From Saccharothrix luteola (lineage in GTDB: Bacteria > Actinomycetota > Actinomycetes > Mycobacteriales > Pseudonocardiaceae), in the NCBI RefSeq assembly GCF_020859565.1, contig NZ_JAJHUO010000036.1, forward strand, positions 1 to 64,000: a stretch of 64,000 nt of DNA. Direction: 5' to 3'. Positions within the stretch are counted from its first letter, which is position 1. Each line of letters opens with the position of its first letter. Shown piece after piece: positions 48,870 through 56,559 of this stretch. The position numbers were made by a program, and so were the translations under genes. A model generated the notes under the pieces. The model had not been told where the DNA came from. It did no database searches and saw only the letters and a list, made by a program, of their open reading frames with translations.

Positions 48870-51074
48870 TCACGGGTAGTTGACGACGTAACGTTGCTGC
48901 GTGGCCATGTTCGCGGCGCCACCGATGCCGTTCACGACGTTGTCGATCGTGCCGACGCCGCCGAGCGACACGGTCACCAGGTCGTGCAGCCGCACGCCCG
49001 ACCGGTTGGGCACCTCGAAGCCGTTCGCCGTCCGGATGCTCGGATCGGCCTGGTTGAAGGCGTACACGCCCATGCCCCAACCCTCGTGGGTCGTGACGTG
49101 GTCGCCCACCTTGTACCCGGCCCAGCCCAGCTTCGAGCCGTTCATCCACGCGGCCTGGTTCGGCGGGTCGTACGGCAGTTCGTTCTGGTAGAAGTACGTC
49201 CGGCCGCCGTTGCCGTTCCACACCGTGTTGTACTCCTGGTAGTGCTCGACGAACAACCCGTACGCCGTCACGTTGTCACCGTTGACGACGACGCCGTTGC
49301 GACCGGTGTTGGCGGTCCAGCCGGTCGGACCCGTGCCGTGGTCGGCGCGCCACACCCACGTGTGGTCCACGATCACGTGGTCGCTGTTGATCTCCAGCGA
49401 GGTCGTCGCCTTGCCCGCCTGGGGACCGCCGACGCGCAGGTACACGTCGTGCATCGAGGTCGGGTTGGCGGCGTGCGACGCCGACGAGGTCGTCGGGCCG
49501 AGCTGGAGCAGCACGGGGGAGTTCTGCACACCGGCGTCGACCAGGAACCCGGCCAGCTTGACACCGTCCACATCGGACACCGCCATCGCGGCCTTGCCGG
49601 TGTCGGGGGAGAGGGTCGCCAGGCCGAGGCCGAGCACGACGGTGTTCGGCCGCGTCACGTTGATCGTGTCGGTGAGGCGGTGCACACCCGGCGTCAACAG
49701 GAGGTGCTTGCCCTGCGCCAGCGCCGCGTTCGTCGTCGCCACCGGGGTGCCGGGCTTGACGATGAAGAAGTCCGCCAGCGAGATCGACTGGCCGGCGGGC
49801 GCGCCCGCTTCCCAGCTCGTGCCGCGGGCGTTCTGCCGCAGCGCCGGGACGAACACCTTGTACTCGCCGTTCTCGAAGTACAGGAACGGCTTCTCGCGCA
49901 CGACCGGGCTGGTGTCGACGGTGGTGTGCGAGGGGTTCGGGAAGTGCTGCGCGGGCGCGCCCTGCGTGCCGACGAACACCATGTTCCACACCGAGCCGCT
50001 CCAGCCGCCCGCGAGGTTGCTGTTGCGGGTCAGGAACTGCTGCTGCGAACCGGAGACCGCGACACCGTCGATCTTGCTGTCCACGATCAGGCCGCCGGAC
50101 GCCCAGCCGTCGCCGCCGTTCCACAGGTGGATCTGGCCGCTGAGGTGCATCCGCCGGTAGGACGCGGCCTGCGACACGGCCCACCGCTCGATCTGCCCGG
50201 CCGGCAGGTTGACGTGCAGGTTCTCGGCCTGGCGCCAGAAGTTCTGCGTGGCGTTGCCGAGGTTGTTCGGGTTGTCGCCCTGCTGGAGCCAGTCCGCCTC
50301 GACGCGCACGTGGCCGTTGAGCCGCACGTCGTCCGGACGCAGGCCGAGGCCCGCGACCTGGGTGTAGAAGCGGAGGTTGACGTCCGCGTCGTACACGCCC
50401 GGCTTGTACAGCACGGCGTACCGCTCGCTGCCGAACTGGTTGGTCTTCATCTGGGTGGCGATCTGGTCCAAGCGCGACTGCATCGCGGCCCGGTCGTAGC
50501 CGGGGCCGTAGACGAGCACGTTGGGGCCGAAGTCGGGGTTGCGCGGGTCGGTGGGCGGGATGACGGGTCCGCCGGTCGTCTCGGTGTTGACTGCCAGCTC
50601 CCACAGTGAGTAGCCGTAGCCGGTGGCGCGCGCCGTGCCGTGGACCCGGAGGTAGCGGCCGGAGCCCGTGACGGTCAGGTTCTGCACGCCACCCGTGCCG
50701 GTGGTGGTGGAGTAGACGGTGTTCCAGGTGGACGCGTTGTCCGACAGCTGGATCTGGAACGCCTTGCCGTACGCGGCTTCCCAGGTCAGCGTCACGCGGC
50801 ACACCTGCTGCGTCGAGCCGAGGTCCACCTGGACCCACTGCGGGTCGGCGAACGCGCTGGACCAGCGGGTGCCGGTGTTGCCGTCGACCGCGGCGGCGGC
50901 AGGGGTGCCGCCGTTCTCGACGGACGACGCGGTCGCCGGGCGGTTCAGCGCGGCGTTGGTCGTGCCGCACTCGGCGGCCTGCGCGGACTGGGTGATCACG
51001 GGGCTGAGCACCGCGGCGAGGCCGAGTGCCAGCGCGGCGGTCAGGACCCGTGACAGGGAACGGGGAGAGCTCAT
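48870..51074 (-). CDS. Secreted F5/8-type (CBM32-like) plus right-handed beta-helix glycan-active protein
   Basis: The 734-residue protein has a signal peptide (LTAALALGLAAVLSPVITQSAQAA). A discoidin/F5-8C domain (ALNRPATASS, then WVQVDLG and GYGYSLWEL, to about residue 165) is followed by a long beta-helix domain with FYTQVAGLGLRPDDV, YRRMHLSG and DHTWVWRADHG. Similar actinomycete proteins are grouped with GH55/GH87-like beta-1,3- or alpha-1,3-glucan enzymes; catalytic residues cannot be assigned here. A LacI-type operator lies about 70 bases upstream, tying it to the beta-glucoside locus. Confidence 0.8.
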   Translation of the reverse strand: MSSPRSLSRVLTAALALGLAAVLSPVITQSAQAAECGTTNAALNRPATASSVENGGTPAAAAVDGNTGTRWSSAFADPQWVQVDLGSTQQVCRVTLTWEAAYGKAFQIQLSDNASTWNTVYSTTTGTGGVQNLTVTGSGRYLRVHGTARATGYGYSLWELAVNTETTGGPVIPPTDPRNPDFGPNVLVYGPGYDRAAMQSRLDQIATQMKTNQFGSERYAVLYKPGVYDADVNLRFYTQVAGLGLRPDDVRLNGHVRVEADWLQQGDNPNNLGNATQNFWRQAENLHVNLPAGQIERWAVSQAASYRRMHLSGQIHLWNGGDGWASGGLIVDSKIDGVAVSGSQQQFLTRNSNLAGGWSGSVWNMVFVGTQGAPAQHFPNPSHTTVDTSPVVREKPFLYFENGEYKVFVPALRQNARGTSWEAGAPAGQSISLADFFIVKPGTPVATTNAALAQGKHLLLTPGVHRLTDTINVTRPNTVVLGLGLATLSPDTGKAAMAVSDVDGVKLAGFLVDAGVQNSPVLLQLGPTTSSASHAANPTSMHDVYLRVGGPQAGKATTSLEINSDHVIVDHTWVWRADHGTGPTGWTANTGRNGVVVNGDNVTAYGLFVEHYQEYNTVWNGNGGRTYFYQNELPYDPPNQAAWMNGSKLGWAGYKVGDHVTTHEGWGMGVYAFNQADPSIRTANGFEVPNRSGVRLHDLVTVSLGGVGTIDNVVNGIGGAANMATQQRYVVNYP

Positions 51075-51142
51075 TGTCCTACCTGACGAGGTAAGGGGCG
51101 CGAGAAGGCCCGGAGCCGTGCCTCCGTGGCACCGGAGGCGCT

Positions 51143-51158
51143 GAGAGAGCGCTCTCTC
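51143..51158. promoter_or_regulatory. LacI-family operator 1
   Basis: GAGAGAGCGCTCTCTC is a perfect 16-bp palindrome with the LacI/CebR-type central AGCGCT. It is 69 bases upstream of the beta-helix gene and 40 bases beyond the lacI stop. Confidence 0.8.
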
Positions 51159-51197
51159 GGAGCGTAACGCCGATGTTGCGAAGACGTCAACGACGGT

Positions 51198-52241
51198 TCA
51201 GGCGGAATCCCGCACGACGAGCGAGGGTTCGAAGATGACGGATCTGGGGCGCAGTCCCGGTTCTTCGACGTGGTCCAGCAGCAACCGGGACATCCCGGCC
51301 GCCATGTCCTCTACCGGTTGCCGCACCGTGGTCAGCCTCGGTCGGCAGGACTGCGCGGGGCTGCTGTCGTCGAAACCCACCAGCGCCACGTCGTCCGGGA
51401 CGCGCCTCTGGTGCTTGTGCAGCACCAGCAGGGCGCCTTGCGCCATCAGGTCGTTGGCCGCGAACACGCCGTCGATGTCGGGGTGTTCGGCCAGCAGTCG
51501 TTCCATCGCGGCCTCGCCGCTGACCGAGGTGAAGCCGCCCTCGGCGATCGGGACGTACGGGAAACCGTGCCGTGCCATGGCGTCGCGGAACCCGGTCAGC
51601 CGGTCCTGGGACGCGGGGACGTCGAGCGGGCCGGTGATCGTGGCGACCTGCGTGCAGCCGCGGCGCACCAGGTGGTCGGCGGCGAGCTTCGCGCCGGCCT
51701 GGTGGTCCAGGTCGACGTAGCTGATCGGCGCGGGACGGGCCGGGCGCGCGAACAGCACGGCGGGCAGTTCGGCTGCGACCAGGCGGGCCGGTAGGGGGTC
51801 CTCGGCGTGGGTCGAGACCAGCAGCGCGCCGTCCGCGCTGCCCTGGCGGAGGAACGACAGCACGTCCTCGCGCGCCGGGTCCGTGTCGGCGACCATCAGC
51901 ACCGGGTGCACGCCGCGCGTGCGCAGGAAGCCGAGGACGCCGCTGGCCACCCGGCCGAAGAACGGGTCGGAGAACACTCGTGCGGCGAAGGCGTCTTCGT
52001 CGCCCGGGTCGCCTGCGCCGGAGACCACGAGGGCGATCGTGCCTGCCCGTTTGGTGACCAGGGATCGGGCGGCGCGGTTGGGGGCGTAGCCGGTTTTGTC
52101 GATGGCGGCGCGCACGACTTCCTGGATCTTGCGGTCGACGTTGCGGGTGCCGTTGATGACGCGGGAGACGGTGGCGCGGGACACGCCGGCGACCCGCGCC
52201 ACGTCTTCCAACGTCGGCGGGGTCGTCGGCGATCTGCTCAT
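51198..52241 (-). CDS. LacI-family repressor of the beta-glucoside locus
   Basis: The 347-residue protein has the LacI HTH PTLEDVARVAGVSRATVSRVINGT and hinge residues GYAPNRAARSL, followed by a periplasmic-binding-protein-like core (IALVVSGAG, LLVSTHAEDP and DGVFAANDLMAQG). Three matching palindromes nearby, one in its own promoter, imply control of itself, the beta-helix gene and GH3. The effector is probably a cello- or gluco-oligosaccharide, by analogy with CebR. The ATG follows CAGAAT by 6 bases, so it may be leaderless. Confidence 0.93.
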   Translation of the reverse strand: MSRSPTTPPTLEDVARVAGVSRATVSRVINGTRNVDRKIQEVVRAAIDKTGYAPNRAARSLVTKRAGTIALVVSGAGDPGDEDAFAARVFSDPFFGRVASGVLGFLRTRGVHPVLMVADTDPAREDVLSFLRQGSADGALLVSTHAEDPLPARLVAAELPAVLFARPARPAPISYVDLDHQAGAKLAADHLVRRGCTQVATITGPLDVPASQDRLTGFRDAMARHGFPYVPIAEGGFTSVSGEAAMERLLAEHPDIDGVFAANDLMAQGALLVLHKHQRRVPDDVALVGFDDSSPAQSCRPRLTTVRQPVEDMAAGMSRLLLDHVEEPGLRPRSVIFEPSLVVRDSA

Positions 52242-52261
52242 GGAGTCATTCTGCCATGCAC

Positions 52262-52277
52262 CGGAGAGCGCTCTCCG
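52262..52277. promoter_or_regulatory. LacI-family operator 2 (autoregulatory)
   Basis: CGGAGAGCGCTCTCCG is a perfect 16-bp palindrome 20 bases upstream of the lacI ATG and just upstream of its -10. Confidence 0.82.
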
Positions 52278-52290
52278 CCTTCCTTGTCCG

Positions 52291-52445
52291 GGCGTGTCGA
52301 ACCTTCGGGTCCCGCGTGTCGAACGCTCAGGTCGGGTGTGTCCTACGTTCAGAAACGCGAGAGTCCTACGCTCAGGACGCGAGAGTCCTACGTTCAGGAC
52401 GCGAGAGTCCTACGTTCGGGATAGTCGAGTTGAACGTTCGGGTCG
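52291..52445. repeat. Short tandem repeat array A (22-bp units plus degenerate copies)
   Basis: Three units starting GCGAGAGTCCTACG at 52357, 52379 and 52401 have an exact 22-bp period. Four degenerate units (GTGTCGAACGCTCAGG type) flank them. Each core can form GTCCT-acgttc-AGGAC. A related array is at 55041-55165. Confidence 0.8.
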
Positions 52446-52456
52446 GGGTTGGGGCC

Positions 52457-52521
52457 GGCTCGATTTGACATGGAGCCCTTACGGGCACCCCAGGCAGGCC
52501 GAAGCCATGTCAAATCGGGCC
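52457..52521 (+). repeat. Dispersed palindromic repeat, complete copy 2
   Basis: The arms GGCTCGATTTGACATGG (52457-52473) and CCATGTCAAATCGGGCC (52505-52521) are identical to those of the copy at 3790-3849. The loop differs except for the shared AGGCAGG(C/T)CGAAG. Confidence 0.85.
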
Positions 52522-52567
52522 TAGGTGGGTTGGTTGCGGGGCCGTGGTGGGAGGTGTGGGTTGGTGG

Positions 52568-54964
52568 TCAGGGTTGGGGTCGAGGGGAGTCTGGGAGTTG
52601 GGGGTGGTGTTGGAGGGTGAGGGGGGTGTTGCCGGAGGAGGGGCCGATCAGCAGGGTGAAGTGGCCTGGTTCGGTTGTCCAGCCGGTGGGGGTCCAGTGT
52701 TGGTAGGCGCGTTCTGGGATCTCGATGTCCGCTTCGACGGTTTCGCCTGGGTCCGCACTTGTGATGGTCCAGGCGGCTAGTTGGCGTTCCGGGCGTTCGA
52801 GTGCGCTGTCCGGCCGCGTCACGTAGACCTGCACGACCTCGCGGCCGGGGCGGTCGCCGGTGTTGCGGAGGCGGACGCGGAGGCCGGAGTTGGTGGTGCC
52901 GGCGTGTTCGTAGGCCCAGGTGGTGTAGCCGAGGCCGTGGCCGAACCAGTAGGCAGGGGCGGTTTCGGCACGGTGCCACGCGCGGTAGCCCAGGTGGAGG
53001 CCCTCGTTGTAGTGCAGGACGCCGTGGGTCGGTTGGACGTTCGACACGGGGAGGTCTTGCTGGGTGGCGGGCCAGGTGGTTGGTAGTCGGCCGGACGGCT
53101 CGCGGAGGCCGAAGAGCACGTCGGCCAGGCCGTGGCCGGCTTCCTGGCCCGGGAACCAGGTCAGCAGGACGGCGGCGACCTCGTCGCGCCACGGCAGTTC
53201 GACCGGGCCGCCGGAGTTGACGACGACGACCGTGCGGTCGTTCACCGCCCGGACGGCGCGCACCAACTCGTCCTGACGGCCCGGCAGGGCCAGGGACGTG
53301 CGGTCGAAGCCTTCGCTCTCGATCTCGTCCGTGGTGCCGACGACGACCACGGCGACGTCGCTGGTGCGGGCCAGGCCGACGGCGCGGGCCAGTTCGTCGG
53401 CGGCGCTCAGGCGTGGTGGGTCGGCGGCGAGGACGGTGGCCGTGCCGGTGTGCTCACGCAGCTCGCGGCGTGCGACGAGGTCGACCGTGGTGCCCGCTTC
53501 GAGGTGCGCGGTGGCTTGTCGGTACGGCGGGGTGAGGTGGATGACGGCCGGGTCGTCGGTGTCGAGCGGGACGTTCTCGTCGATCAGGCGGTTGCCGTCC
53601 AGGTCGACGGTGAGGTGGCCGAAGCCGGCGACGGAGATGGTCCAGTCACCGGTCACGTCCACGTCGAGCTTGCCGTGGACCTCGATCGTGCGCGCGCCGT
53701 CGACCAGGGGCACTTCCAGGATGCGGCCGAGGAGCCGGTGGTCGGTGGACAGTTCCGCGCCGTCGGCGTCGAGGAGGCGGACCTGCACGCCCGGCTCGCC
53801 GTGGTGCGGGTGGCGGGAGTTGGCGGTGGTCAGGGGCGCGGGGCGGTCCTGGAGGCGGACGCCGGCGGTGTGCACGACTTCGGAGATCTCCTCGATGCCG
53901 TCCAGGAAGGAGACGACCGACTCGGGGTAGACGCCCGCGCTGCCACCGCCCTGGATGCGGGCGGTGGCGGCGTTGGGGCCCAGGACGGCGACCTTCACGC
54001 CGGGCGACAGCGGGAGGATGCCGTCGTTGCGCAGCAGCACGGTGCTCGCGGCGACGGCTTCGCGCAGCAGGTCCAGCGGGGCGTCGACGTGGGGTTTCAG
54101 GGCGGTGGTGCCGTTGAGGGCGCCGACCCTGGAGGCCAGGCGGAGCAGTCGTTCGACCTTCAGGTCCAGCGCGCTCTCCGGCACCTCGCCGTTCTCGACG
54201 GCGGCGACCAGGTCGTTCCACGGGCTCTCCGGGCCGGGCATGGCGAGGTCCTGGGCCGCACGCGCGGACGGCGCGGTGGAGCGGATCGCGCCCCAGTCGG
54301 AGACCACCAGGCCGTCGAAGCCCCAGGAGCCCTTCAACGGTTCGTCGAGCAGCGGGTTCTCCGACATGGTGACGCCGTTGACGCCGTTGTAGGCCGACAT
54401 CACCACCCACACGCCGGCCTCGACGGCGGCCTCGAACGGGGCCAGGTAGACCTCGTGCAGGGTGCGTTCGTCGACGTCGGCGTTCAGCGTCATGCGCTCG
54501 GTCTCGGAGTCGTTGGCCACGTAGTGCTTGGCGGTGGCGGCCACCCCGCCGCTCTGCACGCCGGTGATGTAGGCCGCGCCGATGCGCCCGGTGAGCAGCG
54601 GGTCCTCGGAGTAGCACTCGAAGTGCCGGCCGGCGAACGGCGAGCGGTGCAGGTTGAGCGTCGGTGCGAGCAGCACGTCGACGCCCTTGCGCCGCGCCTC
54701 GGCCGCCAGCAGCACGCCCAGCCGTCGCACCAGGTCGACGTCCCAGGTGGCTGCCAGCGCGGTCGGGGAGGGCAGGGCCAGTGACGTGCTGCGCTCGTCC
54801 CACCCCTGGCCGCGCACGCCGATCGGCCCGTCAGACACGACGATGGACCGCAGGCCGATGTCCGGCTCTTCGTGCGTCCGCCACCCCGTGGCACCGGTCA
54901 GCAGCCAGACCTTGCGCGCCACGTCCAGCTTGCCGACCAGCAGACCAAGATCCGGCTCGTCCAC
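52568..54964 (-). CDS. GH3-family beta-glucosidase
   Basis: The 798-residue enzyme has a GH3 N-terminal barrel: LAPTLNLHRSPFAGRHFECYSEDPLLTG, the KHYVAND segment and the nucleophile GLVVSDWGAI (Asp223). An inserted PA14-like segment (about 370-490), the C-terminal sandwich with TDEIESEGFDRTSL, and a fibronectin-like tail (GREVVQVYV) follow. There is no signal peptide, so cytoplasmic cleavage of imported oligosaccharides is likely. GTG 54964 follows AAGGGG at six bases and lies 17 bases downstream of a LacI operator. Confidence 0.93.
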   Translation of the reverse strand: MDEPDLGLLVGKLDVARKVWLLTGATGWRTHEEPDIGLRSIVVSDGPIGVRGQGWDERSTSLALPSPTALAATWDVDLVRRLGVLLAAEARRKGVDVLLAPTLNLHRSPFAGRHFECYSEDPLLTGRIGAAYITGVQSGGVAATAKHYVANDSETERMTLNADVDERTLHEVYLAPFEAAVEAGVWVVMSAYNGVNGVTMSENPLLDEPLKGSWGFDGLVVSDWGAIRSTAPSARAAQDLAMPGPESPWNDLVAAVENGEVPESALDLKVERLLRLASRVGALNGTTALKPHVDAPLDLLREAVAASTVLLRNDGILPLSPGVKVAVLGPNAATARIQGGGSAGVYPESVVSFLDGIEEISEVVHTAGVRLQDRPAPLTTANSRHPHHGEPGVQVRLLDADGAELSTDHRLLGRILEVPLVDGARTIEVHGKLDVDVTGDWTISVAGFGHLTVDLDGNRLIDENVPLDTDDPAVIHLTPPYRQATAHLEAGTTVDLVARRELREHTGTATVLAADPPRLSAADELARAVGLARTSDVAVVVVGTTDEIESEGFDRTSLALPGRQDELVRAVRAVNDRTVVVVNSGGPVELPWRDEVAAVLLTWFPGQEAGHGLADVLFGLREPSGRLPTTWPATQQDLPVSNVQPTHGVLHYNEGLHLGYRAWHRAETAPAYWFGHGLGYTTWAYEHAGTTNSGLRVRLRNTGDRPGREVVQVYVTRPDSALERPERQLAAWTITSADPGETVEADIEIPERAYQHWTPTGWTTEPGHFTLLIGPSSGNTPLTLQHHPQLPDSPRPQP

Positions 54965-54981
54965 ACCCAACCCCTTGCCTC

Positions 54982-54995
54982 GGAGAGCGCTCTCC
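54982..54995. promoter_or_regulatory. LacI-family operator 3
   Basis: GGAGAGCGCTCTCC is a perfect 14-bp palindrome located just upstream of the GH3 start codon, probably overlapping the promoter or early leader. Confidence 0.82.
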
Positions 54996-55040
54996 CGACC
55001 AGCGTCGGGCCACCCGGCCCGCTCTGTCAACCACCTGGGC

Positions 55041-55165
55041 GTTGAACTCGGGGGTCCTGAGCGTTCGACACGCGGGACGCGAACGCAGGACTCGCGCGAG
55101 AGTCCTGCGCTCAGAACGCGCGAGTCCTGCGGTCGGGCACCCCGAGTTCGACGCTCAGGTCGGGC
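55041..55165. repeat. Short tandem repeat array B, both orientations
   Basis: Units such as GCGAGAGTCCTGCGCTCAG and GCGCGAGTCCTGCGGTCGG resemble array A. The left end carries inverted units (GTCCTGAGCGTTCGACACGC). The array extends into the 3' end of the ROK gene. Confidence 0.75.
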
Positions 55166-56373
55166 GAGGACGGTTTGCGCGGGTCGGCGGCGCGGTCCAG
55201 GAGGGCGGCGACGGGGAGGGTGGCGGCGCCGACGGCGACGGCGTCCGGTCCCAGGCGGCCCAGTTCGATCGAGATCTGCTCGTACGGGTGCCGCAGCGCG
55301 TGCGCGCGGGTGGCGGCCACGATCCGGTCCAGCTGGTGCGCGCCCAGGGCCAGCCCGGCCCAGCCGCCCAGGACGATGCGCTCCGGGTTGAACAGGTTCA
55401 CCAGGTTCGCGATGCCCGCCCCCAGGTAGCCGGCGGTCTCCTCGAGCACGCGGGCGGCGGTCCTGGAGCGGGGCGCGGAGTCGATCAGGGCCGCCACGGT
55501 GGACTGCTCGTCACCCGCCGGCAGCTCACGCCCGCGCGCCTTGCGGTACCGGTCGAGGATGCCCTCGGCGCCCACGTAGGCCTCCAGGCAACCCAGGGCA
55601 CCGCACCGGCACGGCCGACCGCCGTAGACGATCGTCGTGTGGCCCCACTCGCCCGCCGAGCTGGTGGCGCCCCGGTAGACCCCGCCGTCGGTGACGACCG
55701 CCGCGCCGACGCCGGAGCCGATGAGGGCTATGACGACGTGCTTCGCGCCCCGGCCCGCGCCGAACCACATCTCGGCCTGGCCCTGCGTCTTCGCCCCGTT
55801 CTCCACGTACAACGGCCAGGCGGACGAGGACGCCGACGCGACCAGCTCCTCCAGCCGCACGCCGTCCCACCCGATGGTCGGCGCGTGCACGACCGCCGTC
55901 GCACCCTGCTCCACGGTCCCGGGAACGCCGATCCCGACCCCCAGCACGGTCGACGCCGCAACGCCCGCCGCGGCGACCACGTCCCGCACCGACGACGCGA
56001 TCAACGACGCCACCGCGGCGGGCGAGGACGGCGACAGGGCGTGGTCGAGGGCGGCCAACTGGGTCAACGCGAGGTCGAACAGCTCGACCTTGATCCCGGT
56101 CTCGCCGACGTCGACCCCGACGACGTGCGCGAACGCGGGGTTCACGCGCAGCAGCACGCGCGGCCGGCCGCCGTCCGAGTCCACCGAACCGGCCTCCACC
56201 ACGAGCCCGTCGTCGACCAGCTCGCCGGTCACGTTGGACACCGTCGCCGCCGACAGCCCCGACAGCCGGGACAGCTCGTACCTGCTCAACGGTCCGTCGA
56301 AGAACAGCGTCGACAGCAGGGTGGAGCGGTTCTGCCGACGCAGGTCACGGACGGTGGTGCGCTTCGGTGCCAC
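55111..56373 (-). CDS. ROK-family transcriptional regulator
   Basis: The 420-residue protein has an N-terminal MarR-like HTH (GPLSRYELSRLSGLSAATVSNVTGELVDDGLV). A ROK sugar-kinase-like domain contains VGVDVGETGIKVEL, the zinc motif CRCGALGCLEAY near residue 252, and IGSGVGAAVV. ROK repressors respond to sugars or sugar phosphates. It is divergent from the ABC importer, with an AT-rich dyad between them. Its last 17 or so residues (SVELGVPDRRTRAF) are encoded within repeat array B and are probably not part of the fold. Confidence 0.9.
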   Translation of the reverse strand: MAPKRTTVRDLRRQNRSTLLSTLFFDGPLSRYELSRLSGLSAATVSNVTGELVDDGLVVEAGSVDSDGGRPRVLLRVNPAFAHVVGVDVGETGIKVELFDLALTQLAALDHALSPSSPAAVASLIASSVRDVVAAAGVAASTVLGVGIGVPGTVEQGATAVVHAPTIGWDGVRLEELVASASSSAWPLYVENGAKTQGQAEMWFGAGRGAKHVVIALIGSGVGAAVVTDGGVYRGATSSAGEWGHTTIVYGGRPCRCGALGCLEAYVGAEGILDRYRKARGRELPAGDEQSTVAALIDSAPRSRTAARVLEETAGYLGAGIANLVNLFNPERIVLGGWAGLALGAHQLDRIVAATRAHALRHPYEQISIELGRLGPDAVAVGAATLPVAALLDRAADPRKPSSPDLSVELGVPDRRTRAF

Positions 56374-56380
56374 GGCACGG

Positions 56381-56420
56381 ACCTTAGTTTGCGACTTAAA
56401 ATTAGTCTAAGTTTGTAACC
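56381..56420. promoter_or_regulatory. AT-rich ROK operator/promoter region
   Basis: AGTTTGCGAC and AGTTTGTAAC are near-direct repeats flanking the inverted repeat ACTTA (56394-56398) / TAAGT (56408-56412). This is the only markedly AT-rich spot in the locus and resembles ROK (XylR-type) sites. Confidence 0.55.
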
Positions 56421-56516
56421 TGTTCGTGATTGACGTGACTTGGCTCACCGGGGTTGAGTCTGCAACGACACGAGGACGCGCCCAGCGTCCCAGCCGCGAT
56501 GGCACGCGCGGCCCGC

Positions 56517-56532
56517 ACTCCCGAGCGCTCGC
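56517..56532. promoter_or_regulatory. Degenerate LacI-type site before the importer
   Basis: CGAGCGCTCG (56522-56531) shares the central GAGCGCTC with the three strong operators but not their outer bases. It lies about 30 bases before the binding-protein ATG. Confidence 0.4.
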
Positions 56533-56559
56533 CCTTTCCCCGCCCGACAAGGAGAACCC

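Noticed and set aside
52291..52445. CRISPR-like array
   Set aside because: The 22-bp units are contiguous, without spacers of separate origin, and there are no cas genes nearby.
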